Below, in pieces: positions 13,406-21,271 of a DNA stretch of 24,555 nt. The position numbers and the translations under genes are program-made. The first letter of the stretch is position 1. Every line of letters begins with the position of its first letter. Origin of the DNA: a virus; the IMG/VR virus record IMGVR_UViG_3300037189_023406, positions 1 to 24,555 of that record, one strand, 5' to 3'. The notes under the pieces are model-generated. The model did not search any database, was not told where the DNA came from, and was given only the letters and a program-made list of their open reading frames with translations.

Positions 13406-14676
13406 AACGTTCAGAATTAATACAAAAATTGGTTAATGAAGGAATGTCAGCAAAAACGTTGGCTAATTTCAATGACAACCAAATAAATGATTTAGCTAAA
13501 AGAATGTTAGGTGAACAAGCGACACAAACATCAGGAAAAGCTCCTGTAACTGTAAGTGCAAAATTACCTAACGCTGCTCAAATTGCTACAGGTTTATCTA
13601 ATTCAGGGACACCTGCAAATATTGGTGAAGAATTAAAAGGTGGTCAAAAGAAATTAGATAAAAATCATAACGGTAAAATTGACGCTCAAGATTTTAAAAT
13701 ATTAAGAGGTCAAAAAAAGAAAGAAGTTAAAGAAGATTTAAAAGGCGACCAAAAGAAAATTGATGCAAATCACAATGGTAAAATTGACGGTCAAGATTTT
13801 AAAATATTAAAAGCTAAAAAAGAAGATATGAAGGAGGCTGATATGGGATTAACCGTTAAAGCTCCAAAATCAAGTGGTTCAGTATTTGGTGCACCTGTTA
13901 AGGGCGCAGCAAAAACAACACCTAAGAAAAAAACAGCCCCTAAAAAGAAAGAGGTTGAAGCAACTGAGGAAGATGAATCTGATGATTCATTGCATGATGT
14001 AATTCATAACGCAATTAAGGAAAAATTAACTAAGGATTTGGATAGAGAACCTACTGATGACGAGGTTAAAGACGCACATAAGAATTATGTTAACGATTGT
14101 AAAGACGATTCAAATGAAGAAGAGTCTGATGAAAAATCTGATGATGAAAGCGATATGGATGAATCAAAACCATCTGCAGGTCTTTCTAAAGAGAAAAAAA
14201 GTGAAGTTGTAAAGAAAGCTAAGAAGGGTGGTGATATTGGTAAAAAAGGTAAAGGATTTGAAAAATTAGCGGATAAAGCAGCTAAGGAATATGGTAGTAA
14301 AGAAAAGGGCGAAAAGGTTGCAGCTGCAGCTATGTGGAAGAATCTTAATAGAGAACAAAAGGAAGTAAATAATTGGGTAAATAATTTGGCTGAAAGTAAT
14401 TTTTATCATAGTTTTACGTCAAAAGAAGAAATTATGGAACTTATCAGCACAAAATTAACAGAAGCAGACATGGCAGTTGCACACGGTCCAAACGTAAAAA
14501 AAGGTCACAATGGTGTTCCTGAATTTATGAGTTACGAATCAATTAAATCTGCGGGTCCCGCAACAGCACCAACAAAACCAACAGTTAAACCAGGAACTAA
14601 ACCAGGTGAAAAACCAAAAACACCTTATAATCCGGGCAAAAAACCTAATCCAAAGCCAAAAGCTTCGTTTGAGTAA
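13402..14676 (+). CDS. Probable internal head protein with two EF-hand-like loops
   Basis: This 424-residue protein has an N-terminal helix MKRSELIQKLVNEG. Two near-identical units then occur, each with a 12-residue calcium loop: residues 86-97 (Asp86, Asn88, Asn90, Asp94, Asp97) and 121-132 (Asp121, Asn123, Asn125, Asp129, Asp132). The final Asp instead of Glu is as in dockerin and bacterial EF-hands. Lys-rich and Asp/Glu-rich stretches follow, then a basic segment (261-315) with KGFEKLADKAAKEYGSKE and AAAAMWKNL, a pattern I associate with internal proteins of marine T4-like phages, and a Pro/Lys-rich tail. Basic and disordered parts suit DNA contact inside the head. A calcium role is inferred from the loop only. 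Confidence 0.75.
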   Translation: MKRSELIQKLVNEGMSAKTLANFNDNQINDLAKRMLGEQATQTSGKAPVTVSAKLPNAAQIATGLSNSGTPANIGEELKGGQKKLDKNHNGKIDAQDFKILRGQKKKEVKEDLKGDQKKIDANHNGKIDGQDFKILKAKKEDMKEADMGLTVKAPKSSGSVFGAPVKGAAKTTPKKKTAPKKKEVEATEEDESDDSLHDVIHNAIKEKLTKDLDREPTDDEVKDAHKNYVNDCKDDSNEEESDEKSDDESDMDESKPSAGLSKEKKSEVVKKAKKGGDIGKKGKGFEKLADKAAKEYGSKEKGEKVAAAAMWKNLNREQKEVNNWVNNLAESNFYHSFTSKEEIMELISTKLTEADMAVAHGPNVKKGHNGVPEFMSYESIKSAGPATAPTKPTVKPGTKPGEKPKTPYNPGKKPNPKPKASFE

Positions 14677-14691
14677 AAAATATTTGTATAA

Positions 14692-16053
14692 ATGAAATTT
14701 TCTAAAAAGAATTTGTTATCTTTGATTGAATCAAACATTAATGAGATGGCAATGGATTATGATACACCCGATAGACCGCATGGTGATATTACGGGTAAAT
14801 TAGAAACAGGAGATACTCCGTTACAAAAAATTCCTTTACCTCAAACAGGTAGAGAAGAAGGTGCACCGGGTCAAAATTTCCAAGAGTTATTAGCATCTGA
14901 AAGATATAAGCAAGTAGTAGCTAAAGTTAGACAATATACAGGTCAAAACGCACCAATGAACGCTGATAGAGGTATAGGTCCTTTAACTCAGATGATGATG
15001 GGTGCTCATAACAGAATTGTTCAAATTGAAGCATCACACAGAGCTGAGTTAGAACAATTAGCTGTTGAATTGGTAATGAAAGAAATGGGCATTCCTGAAG
15101 GTTCATTCCAATGGGATGTTAAAATTGTAGGTATGGGTGAAATTAATACCGATAATTTTAATAGAGAACAACAACAAGAACCCCAAATACCTCAAGTAAA
15201 CATTGAAGTTGAGGAGGAGTTAATGACAGATTTGGAGCAGTTGAATCTAGAGAAAGCCAAAAGAAGAATGATGAATGCTATGATACAAGGCGCATCTAAA
15301 AAAGGCCATTACATGTATCATTTAGTTCCTGAAAGAATACAGCAAATCACTGGTTCACAAACATTATTAAACGACTATGGCATATTGATGTCAATTAACG
15401 ATAGCTTATATTGGCAATTGGGTGATGACACAATGCAAATGATGATGAATTCTGCAGGTGGTGTTGGTGGTAAAGAAGAGGTAGATACTCAAACAGACCC
15501 TCCAACAATTAAAGTTAGAGCGTTGAATTTCCCTATATGTGTTCACGAATGTATAAAGGGTGTTATGGAAATATTTGCAATTCACGGTCAACCTGAAGAT
15601 GACGAAATGAATCAAGCGGTTTCTGATAGTGAAGACACATTAGAAAAAGAAATGTGGGATTTACGTTTAGGACCTGCTATTTGGGATAGAATCAGATTAC
15701 AAATGCCAGAGGATATTTTAACCGATGAAAATAAAGTTGAAATACAAAACTACTTGTTAATGGAAATTTTCAAGTTACCTGCAAAAAAGTTTTTAGTTTT
15801 ATGTAAGGAAGTGGTATCAGGTAGTGATGCAGGTAAGAGATTACTTAGTGAATTAACAGATAACATCATCAAAACGTTTAATGACGAAGAAATTAACGAT
15901 TTATTTAATAGTGATTTAGACCAATTGACTGATGAAGAAGATGACGACGAATTAAAAAGTTGGTTGAATTCAATAGGCGTTGATTTACCAAATAGTGGAA
16001 ATGACGACGAAGAAGATGACGATGACGGTGGGGAGTTAGTTCCTGCGAGATAA
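14692..16053 (+). CDS. Conserved-looking structural protein upstream of the terminase
   Basis: This 453-residue protein starts with an amphipathic helix MKFSKKNLLSLIESNINE followed by Met-Ala, again resembling a cleavable targeting peptide. The body is helical, Gln/Met-rich, with a segment FPICVHECIKGVMEIFAIHG near 280-299. The HECIKG part recalls a metal-site pattern but lacks the second His of HExxH, so I do not call a protease. The last 60 residues are extremely acidic (Asp/Glu runs). It sits 15 nt after the previous gene and is followed by a terminator that separates it from the terminase. In this place T4-type phages carry neck, small-terminase or head genes; none is recognisable here. 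Confidence 0.75.
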   Translation: MKFSKKNLLSLIESNINEMAMDYDTPDRPHGDITGKLETGDTPLQKIPLPQTGREEGAPGQNFQELLASERYKQVVAKVRQYTGQNAPMNADRGIGPLTQMMMGAHNRIVQIEASHRAELEQLAVELVMKEMGIPEGSFQWDVKIVGMGEINTDNFNREQQQEPQIPQVNIEVEEELMTDLEQLNLEKAKRRMMNAMIQGASKKGHYMYHLVPERIQQITGSQTLLNDYGILMSINDSLYWQLGDDTMQMMMNSAGGVGGKEEVDTQTDPPTIKVRALNFPICVHECIKGVMEIFAIHGQPEDDEMNQAVSDSEDTLEKEMWDLRLGPAIWDRIRLQMPEDILTDENKVEIQNYLLMEIFKLPAKKFLVLCKEVVSGSDAGKRLLSELTDNIIKTFNDEEINDLFNSDLDQLTDEEDDDELKSWLNSIGVDLPNSGNDDEEDDDDGGELVPAR

Positions 16054-16060
16054 TATTGAA

Positions 16061-16085
16061 AAGAGGGTTTTAACCCTCTTTTTTT
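16061..16085 (+). terminator. Rho-independent terminator before the terminase gene
   Basis: AAGAGGGTTTTAACCCTCTT (16061-16080) is a perfect 20-bp palindrome followed by T's to 16085. Confidence 0.88.
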
Positions 16086-16086
16086 G

Positions 16087-16094
16087 TATTTATA
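16087..16094 (+). promoter_or_regulatory. TATTTATA late-promoter-like element
   Basis: An exact TATTTATA followed by T lies 1 nt behind the terminator and 3 nt before the terminase ATG at 16098, too close for a normal leader. Confidence 0.5.
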
Positions 16095-16097
16095 TAT

Positions 16098-17879
16098 ATG
16101 AATTCAAAAATAGAACAATTAAAAGAATACGCAAGAATTATTAAAGATACACCATATGCTTTGAAAACATATCTTCAAACATATGACAATACGCAGAAGA
16201 AATACGTTCCAATGGATTTATTTCCTGACCAAATTCAATTGATTGAGGATTACGAAAAGTATAACGAAAATATCACAAGGAAATATAGACAAGCAGGTGT
16301 TACTACAGTAACAGCAGCATGGTTATCAAAAAAATTACAATTAGCAAAACCTGAAAACCCCGAAAGAGTCTTAGTTATTGCGAACAAAAAAGATACTGCA
16401 GTGGAAATGGCTAACAAGATTAGACATTTCTTAGAACAATGGCCAGAATGGTTAAACGTAGGGTTTTCACCTGATAAAAACTCTGAAAGTAGATTTAGAT
16501 TAAACAATGGTTGTGAAGTAAAAGCGGTAGCAACATCTGCGGATGCATTACGTGGTTATACACCAACAGTATTGGTATTTGACGAAGCTGCTTATATTGA
16601 AGCGGGAGAAGATTTTTGGGCGGCGTCTATGGCCTCACTTTCTACGGGAGGTAAAATTATATTAGTATCAACACCGAATGGTTATGACCCGATTTATTAT
16701 GGTGTTTTTGACCAAGCATTACGCGGTATAAATGATTTCCATATTACAGACTTAAGATGGTTTAAAGACCCTCGTTATACCAAAGATTTACGTTGGGTTA
16801 AGTGTAGTGATATTTGTCATTACATGTTAAACAGAGAACAATACAATGATGATGAAGTTGTTATGTATGATTTTGATATTGAAAAATATGAAGAATACAT
16901 GGAACAAGGTTACAAACCATTCTCATCTTGGTTTGAATCAATGTCAAAAAAATTCAAATATGATAGACGTAAGATTGCACAAGAGTTGGAATGTGACTTT
17001 TTAGGTTCGGGTGATGGTGTAATTCCTGGTGAAGTCCAAGAGAACATTGCTAAGAATTTAGTTAGACAACCAAAAGAAAAATATATGCAAGGAACTTTCT
17101 GGCAATGGAAAGAACCAATTCAAGGACATCGTTATATTATGGGTGTCGATGTTAGTAGAGGAGATAGCGAAGACTTTTCATCAATTAACATTGTTGATTT
17201 TGATGATAGAGAACAGGTTGTTGAATATATTGGAAAAATACCTCCTGATGACTTAGCTGCAATTGCATACAAATGGGGAATATTATATGACGCATTTATC
17301 GTTATAGATATCACAGGCGGTATGGGTATCGCAACGTCAAGAAAGTTACAAGAATTAAATTATAAACACCTTTATATTGATGGTGTAAACACACAAAATA
17401 TTTGGGAATACAATAAAAAAGCCATGGAGAAAATCCCTGGTTTAAACTTTAATAATAAAAGAACACAAATTGTTGCAGCATTTGAAGAACAAGTAAGAAA
17501 GGGATTTGCAATTCGTTCTACCAGATTATTAAATGAACTTAACACGTTTGTTTACATAAATGGTAGACCTGATCACATGAAAGGAGCACATGATGATTCA
17601 ATCATGAGTTTATCTATGGCATTGTATGCTGGTGACATGTGTTTCAATCAGTTACAAAAAAATGATGCAAAAAATAAGGCCATGATTGAGTCTTGGGTAT
17701 CATCAGAAAGAACATACGAAGCAAATAAAACCTTTTATTCATACGGAACATCTTTAGACCCAATAGGTTCTATGGCCATGGATGGTGGTGTTAATAACAT
17801 ATTTCATCAAAATAACGACACTCGATTACCACAAGAATCATATAAGGAGTTCGGTTGGTTATTCGGTAGACCAAGATAA
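16098..17879 (+). CDS. 17: Terminase large subunit, T4 gp17-like
   Basis: It is the ATP-driven DNA-packaging motor with headful nuclease, acting at the portal. The 593 residues show an ATPase domain with a Walker A position KYRQAGVTT (62-70), Walker B VLVFDEAA (158-165), and coupling motif STPNG (191-195). The RNase H-like nuclease domain has acidic residues at Asp351 (MGVDVSRGD), Asp404 (VIDITGG) and Asp499/500 (AHDDS). The P-loop lacks the usual Lys before Thr: T4 has GKTT, here GVTT; Lys62 stands five residues before the Gly, as in the deviant motif of lambda-type terminases. Its gene is the first after a terminator and TATTTATA element, with the portal next. No small subunit is recognised. 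Confidence 0.95.
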   Translation: MNSKIEQLKEYARIIKDTPYALKTYLQTYDNTQKKYVPMDLFPDQIQLIEDYEKYNENITRKYRQAGVTTVTAAWLSKKLQLAKPENPERVLVIANKKDTAVEMANKIRHFLEQWPEWLNVGFSPDKNSESRFRLNNGCEVKAVATSADALRGYTPTVLVFDEAAYIEAGEDFWAASMASLSTGGKIILVSTPNGYDPIYYGVFDQALRGINDFHITDLRWFKDPRYTKDLRWVKCSDICHYMLNREQYNDDEVVMYDFDIEKYEEYMEQGYKPFSSWFESMSKKFKYDRRKIAQELECDFLGSGDGVIPGEVQENIAKNLVRQPKEKYMQGTFWQWKEPIQGHRYIMGVDVSRGDSEDFSSINIVDFDDREQVVEYIGKIPPDDLAAIAYKWGILYDAFIVIDITGGMGIATSRKLQELNYKHLYIDGVNTQNIWEYNKKAMEKIPGLNFNNKRTQIVAAFEEQVRKGFAIRSTRLLNELNTFVYINGRPDHMKGAHDDSIMSLSMALYAGDMCFNQLQKNDAKNKAMIESWVSSERTYEANKTFYSYGTSLDPIGSMAMDGGVNNIFHQNNDTRLPQESYKEFGWLFGRPR

Positions 17880-17922
17880 TATACATTTTATCAATTATTA
17901 ATGTTATATTCTTAAAGAAAAC

Positions 17923-17930
17923 TATTTATA
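17923..17930 (+). promoter_or_regulatory. TATTTATA late-promoter-like element
   Basis: An exact TATTTATA followed by T lies 3 nt before the portal ATG at 17934. It gives the portal gene its own probable start, 43 nt after the terminase stop. Confidence 0.5.
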
Positions 17931-17933
17931 TAC

Positions 17934-19772
17934 ATGGCAGAGCAAAACATGACAGTCTTTCAGAAACTTACCAAGATGTTTGGTTATCCTGGTAAAGTTG
18001 ACCAAGAAAAGTCACCTTCGTTTAATTTTTCAAAAGACGAGTTATTAAAAACAGATAGCAAAGAAGAATATGAAAAGGCCTTGTTACAAGCACAGCAATC
18101 ATCATACATTGCTGACAAATGGACAAAACTTGATCAATCTTTATACAATCAATCGGTTTATTATGAACCAAATAGATTAGCAGCATATTACGATTATGAA
18201 TCAATGGAGTTTACTCCTGAAATTTCAGCGGCGTTAGACATCTATTCAGAAGAATCTACAACGATGTCTGAAAAGGGTGAAATATTAACCATATTTTCGG
18301 ATTCAGATAGAATTAAAACTGAATTGGATGATTTGTTTAATAACAAATTAGACATTAACACAAACTTACAAATGTGGGCTCGTGGTTTATGTAAGTATGG
18401 TGATAATTTTGTTTACTTAAAAATTGACCCTGAAGCAGGTATTGTTGGTGTTCAACAATTACCAAATATTGAAATAGAAAGAATTGAAGGTGCTTCATCA
18501 AAATCACCTGTTCAAAGAGAGATTAAATTACCATCAAGAGAATTACGTTTCCAATGGAAAAATAAAGAAATGGAATTCCAAGCATGGGAAGTTGCTCACT
18601 TTAGATTATTAGGTGACGATAGAAAGTTACCATATGGAACATCAATGTTGGATAAGGTTAGAAGAATTTGGAAACAATTACTTTTAGCTGAAGATGCTAT
18701 GTTAATTTATAGAACAACAAGAGCACCTGAAAGACGTGTGTTTAAAGTGTTTGTGGGTAACATGGATGATAAAGACATCGAACCATATGTTCAACGTGTT
18801 GCGAATAAGTTTAAAAGACAAGCTGTTCCTGATGCTCGTAATGGTCAAGTGGATATGAGATTTAATCAAATGGCGGTAGACCAAGATTATTTCATTCCTG
18901 TTCGTGACCCATCACAATCAAGTCCAATTGAAACTTTAGCAGGCGCTCAAAATTTAGGTGAGATTGCGGACATTGAATATATTCAAAAGAAAATGTTAGC
19001 AGCTCTTCGTATTCCTAAGGCTTTCTTAGGTTTTGAAGAAGTTGTTGGTGATGGTAAGAATCTTGCATTAATGGATATTCGTTTTGCAAGAACAATCAAT
19101 AAAATTCAAAAGTCTTTAATACAAGAGTTAAATAAAGTTGCGTTAATCCATTTATACCTTTTAGGTATGGAAGATGAATTAAACAACTTCCAATTATCTT
19201 TAAGTAATCCATCGACACAATCTGATTTATTAAAAATTGAATCTTGGAAAGAAAAAATAACATTGTATAAAGACGCAACATCTGACCAATCACAAATAGG
19301 TATTTTACCTGTATCACATACATGGGCTAAAAAGAACATTCTTGGATTTAGTGATAACGATGTTATTCTTGATTTACAACAACAACGTCTTGAAAGAGCT
19401 ATCGGATTTGAATTAACGAACACACAAAACATTATTAAACGTTCAGGTGTGTTTGATGAAGTGGATGCTAAATACGGTATACCTGAAGAAGAAAGAGAAA
19501 AGCTTGAAGCATCTGGCCAATTAGGTGGTGAAGCACCTGGTGGTGGAATGGGAGCTATGGGCGGCGGAGCATCAGCACCACCATCACCTGCGGGTGGAGG
19601 AGCGGAACCATTAAGCGAAGGTTACTCTAAACCAAATAAAACGAAGAAATCTAAAATATTAAGTCTATTGGGTGATGAAAGTTCTGAATTTAAAGATTTA
19701 TTTAATATGGAAAAGGCTCAACAGAATATTTATGAGATAGAAACAAAATTAAACGAAATTATAAACGAATAA
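17934..19772 (+). CDS. 20: Portal protein, T4 gp20-like
   Basis: It forms the dodecameric ring through which DNA enters, nucleates the prohead and docks the terminase. The 612 residues carry gp20-type blocks: EFTPEISAALDIYSEEST (about 87-104), LIYRTTRAPERRVFKVFVG in the stem/clip part (about 258-276), and FLGFEEVVGDGKNLALMDIRFAR (about 363-385). It is about 90 residues longer than T4 gp20 because of a C-terminal extension from about 519 on: a Gly/Ala/Pro linker (532-558), a Lys-rich patch and a helical tail. LSE-Gly at 560-563 resembles a prohead-protease site, so the tail may be removed on maturation. The next gene begins 2 nt after its stop. Confidence 0.95.
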   Translation: MAEQNMTVFQKLTKMFGYPGKVDQEKSPSFNFSKDELLKTDSKEEYEKALLQAQQSSYIADKWTKLDQSLYNQSVYYEPNRLAAYYDYESMEFTPEISAALDIYSEESTTMSEKGEILTIFSDSDRIKTELDDLFNNKLDINTNLQMWARGLCKYGDNFVYLKIDPEAGIVGVQQLPNIEIERIEGASSKSPVQREIKLPSRELRFQWKNKEMEFQAWEVAHFRLLGDDRKLPYGTSMLDKVRRIWKQLLLAEDAMLIYRTTRAPERRVFKVFVGNMDDKDIEPYVQRVANKFKRQAVPDARNGQVDMRFNQMAVDQDYFIPVRDPSQSSPIETLAGAQNLGEIADIEYIQKKMLAALRIPKAFLGFEEVVGDGKNLALMDIRFARTINKIQKSLIQELNKVALIHLYLLGMEDELNNFQLSLSNPSTQSDLLKIESWKEKITLYKDATSDQSQIGILPVSHTWAKKNILGFSDNDVILDLQQQRLERAIGFELTNTQNIIKRSGVFDEVDAKYGIPEEEREKLEASGQLGGEAPGGGMGAMGGGASAPPSPAGGGAEPLSEGYSKPNKTKKSKILSLLGDESSEFKDLFNMEKAQQNIYEIETKLNEIINE

Positions 19773-19774
19773 AA

Positions 19775-20521
19775 ATGAATAAATTTGGCATTGTTAAATC
19801 AAAATTGTTAACTAAGTTAACTGAATCTTACGCAAACGAAAATAAGGCGGAGATTAAAGATATTTTAACAACTATAAAGGAAAATAAAGATTTTAAAGAA
19901 ATGTATTTGTTCTATGAAGAAATCGAAAACAAGTATATTGAAGATAAGGATACCGCAAGATTATACGTTGAGGGATTAAATACGTATTTTGGTCAACCAA
20001 TAGGTAATTGGGGTAAACTAAACATGTTTTGTGAATCTTTACATAATAAATTAGGTGATGTTGAAATTGTAACAAACGATTTATATGAAGCATTAGATGT
20101 ATTATCTGAACCTGACAAATTATCCAATATTGAAAAGAAGGTAACCGCAAAAAAGAAATTGGTGGAACATTTATCAACTAAAAAGGAAATTAAAGAATCA
20201 AAAGAAACAACATTAGTTCCAAACGAAAATTTATTAAACGCTGTTTTGGCAAACAATTTTAACGTATTATATTCAAATACACTATCTGAATCGGAAAAAG
20301 ATGAATTGAAAAATATCTTATCAATTTCACACGATGAATTAATAACTAAATCAAACGAATTAGCAGAATCGGTTATTAACCAAGTATCTACACTTTTAAG
20401 TGAATCAAATGATACGGATTTATCCAACAAATTAAAGGCGGTAAAGGATGAGGTGACTCAAATGTCCCCGTCGCGATACAATTACTTTAGATTAAACGAA
20501 TTAAAAAATGGTCTTAATTAA
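19775..20521 (+). CDS. Probable prohead-core or portal-associated helical protein
   Basis: This 248-residue protein is almost wholly helical and Lys/Glu/Asn/Leu-rich, without Cys-based or catalytic motifs. It starts MNKFGIVKSKLLTKLTES, an amphipathic helix ending in an LTE-Ser that fits the prohead-protease pattern (Leu15-Thr16-Glu17). It follows the portal by 2 nt, so it is made together with it, and stands before the gp21/gp22 genes, where T4 carries small core genes 67 and 68. A core or portal-linked role fits; direct homology is not shown. Its stop lies inside a palindromic terminator shared with the convergent bS21 gene. Confidence 0.7.
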   Translation: MNKFGIVKSKLLTKLTESYANENKAEIKDILTTIKENKDFKEMYLFYEEIENKYIEDKDTARLYVEGLNTYFGQPIGNWGKLNMFCESLHNKLGDVEIVTNDLYEALDVLSEPDKLSNIEKKVTAKKKLVEHLSTKKEIKESKETTLVPNENLLNAVLANNFNVLYSNTLSESEKDELKNILSISHDELITKSNELAESVINQVSTLLSESNDTDLSNKLKAVKDEVTQMSPSRYNYFRLNELKNGLN

Positions 20522-20535
20522 GACCATTTCTTTTT
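20506..20535. terminator. Bidirectional terminator shared by convergent genes
   Basis: AAATGGTCTTAATTAAGACC with ATTT (20506-20529) is a perfect 24-bp palindrome with T-rich tracts on either side. Both convergent stop codons (plus 20519-20521, minus 20514-20516) lie in its centre. Confidence 0.85.
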
Positions 20536-20705
20536 TGTTGAATATACACCGCTTTTAGCTTTTGCGTTCTTTTCTTAACTGAAGGTTTTACAAATACTTG
20601 TCTCATCCTTAATTCTTGAACTTGCTTAACTTTTTGAACTTTATTTTTATAAGTTCTTAACGCTGTTTCAATACTTCTTTCTTTAGATAAATCAACGATA
20701 ATCAT
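20514..20705 (-). CDS. rpsU: Phage-encoded ribosomal protein bS21
   Basis: bS21 binds the platform of the 30S subunit next to the 3' end of 16S rRNA. The 63 residues follow the family closely: MIIVDLSKERSIETALRTYK (1-20), KVQKVKQVQELRMRQVF (22-38), KPSVKKRTQK (40-49) and the Bacteroidetes-like end KAVYIQQKRNGLN with Tyr54. In flavobacterial ribosomes, as I recall from structural work, Tyr54 of bS21 helps hold the anti-Shine-Dalgarno tail in a closed position. The length equals a complete bacterial bS21. It is the only minus-strand gene in the head block and is convergent with the core gene. No GGAGG precedes its ATG, although host rpsU genes of this group are said to carry one. Phage bS21 genes are known from environmental phages. 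Identification is strong; the effect on translation is inference. Confidence 0.92.
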   Translation of the reverse strand: MIIVDLSKERSIETALRTYKNKVQKVKQVQELRMRQVFVKPSVKKRTQKLKAVYIQQKRNGLN

Positions 20706-20722
20706 ATTATATAATTATATAA

Positions 20723-20730
20723 CAAAAATA
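20723..20730 (-). promoter_or_regulatory. Possible -7 element of the bS21 gene
   Basis: The minus strand reads TATTTTTG, an exact TAnnTTTG, 17 nt before the ATG at 20705. No TTG is found 17-23 nt upstream, so the promoter is incomplete or activator-dependent. Confidence 0.35.
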
Positions 20731-20807
20731 TAAAAAATTTTTGGAATTCTAAAATATTTTATTTATTTTTTAAATAACACCATAAAATATAATAATATGA
20801 AAAATTA

Positions 20808-21233
20808 ATGAAAACAGGTAAGTATATCCCATTGGGGATTTACAACAATGTAAAAATCGGGTATGGAACAGTAGATTTTAAAAATCTTAAAACAATCTAC
20901 TTAAAACTTAATTCTTGGTTACAACCCGAAATTGAAGATGAAGATTATGACAATCTAATTTTTAAAACAAGAAAACAAATAAAGCAAATTATCTATAATA
21001 TGGGTAATGCCAATTTCAAACAACAATGTATTGTTGATTTGGACATAAGGACCAAAGGTATTAAAATGGAAAAAAGGTCTTTTATGAATTTGGAAATCAC
21101 ATTATATGTTGACAAATTCTTTGATGTTAAGTCAAAAGAAATAAAAACGTTAACAAGAACTATCATGGAAACCGTTGTTGATAATGGTTTAACGGATAAA
21201 AAGCTATTCAATTTTCATAATACTAAAAAATAA
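20808..21233 (+). CDS. Hypothetical protein between bS21 and prohead protease
   Basis: This 141-residue protein is basic and probably alpha/beta: KYIPLGIYNNVKIGYGTVDF at the start, a helical middle with TRKQIKQIIYNMG and strands with IVDLDIRTKGI. There is no signal or span. The start ATG at 20808 overlaps the TAA of a three-codon frame (ATG AAA AAT TAATG from 20797), an odd mini-ORF that may affect initiation. A TATTTATT lies at 20760-20767. It is followed by the gp21-like gene, so a role in head formation is likely by position. Family not recognised. Confidence 0.75.
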   Translation: MKTGKYIPLGIYNNVKIGYGTVDFKNLKTIYLKLNSWLQPEIEDEDYDNLIFKTRKQIKQIIYNMGNANFKQQCIVDLDIRTKGIKMEKRSFMNLEITLYVDKFFDVKSKEIKTLTRTIMETVVDNGLTDKKLFNFHNTKK

Positions 21234-21247
21234 TAGCGATATCGAAG

Positions 21248-21255
21248 TATTTATA
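21248..21255 (+). promoter_or_regulatory. TATTTATA late-promoter-like element
   Basis: An exact TATTTATA lies 16 nt before the ATG of the prohead-protease gene at 21272. Confidence 0.45.
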
Positions 21256-21271
21256 GAAATAAAATCTATAG

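Noticed and set aside
15530-15600. HECIKG segment as a zinc protease motif
   Set aside because: The second His of HExxH is absent (Lys instead) and no further protease feature is seen.
19993-20430. 145-residue minus-strand frame opposite the portal-linked gene
   Set aside because: The plus-strand gene follows the portal by 2 nt and has an N-terminal motif shared with other head genes; the antisense frame has no motif.
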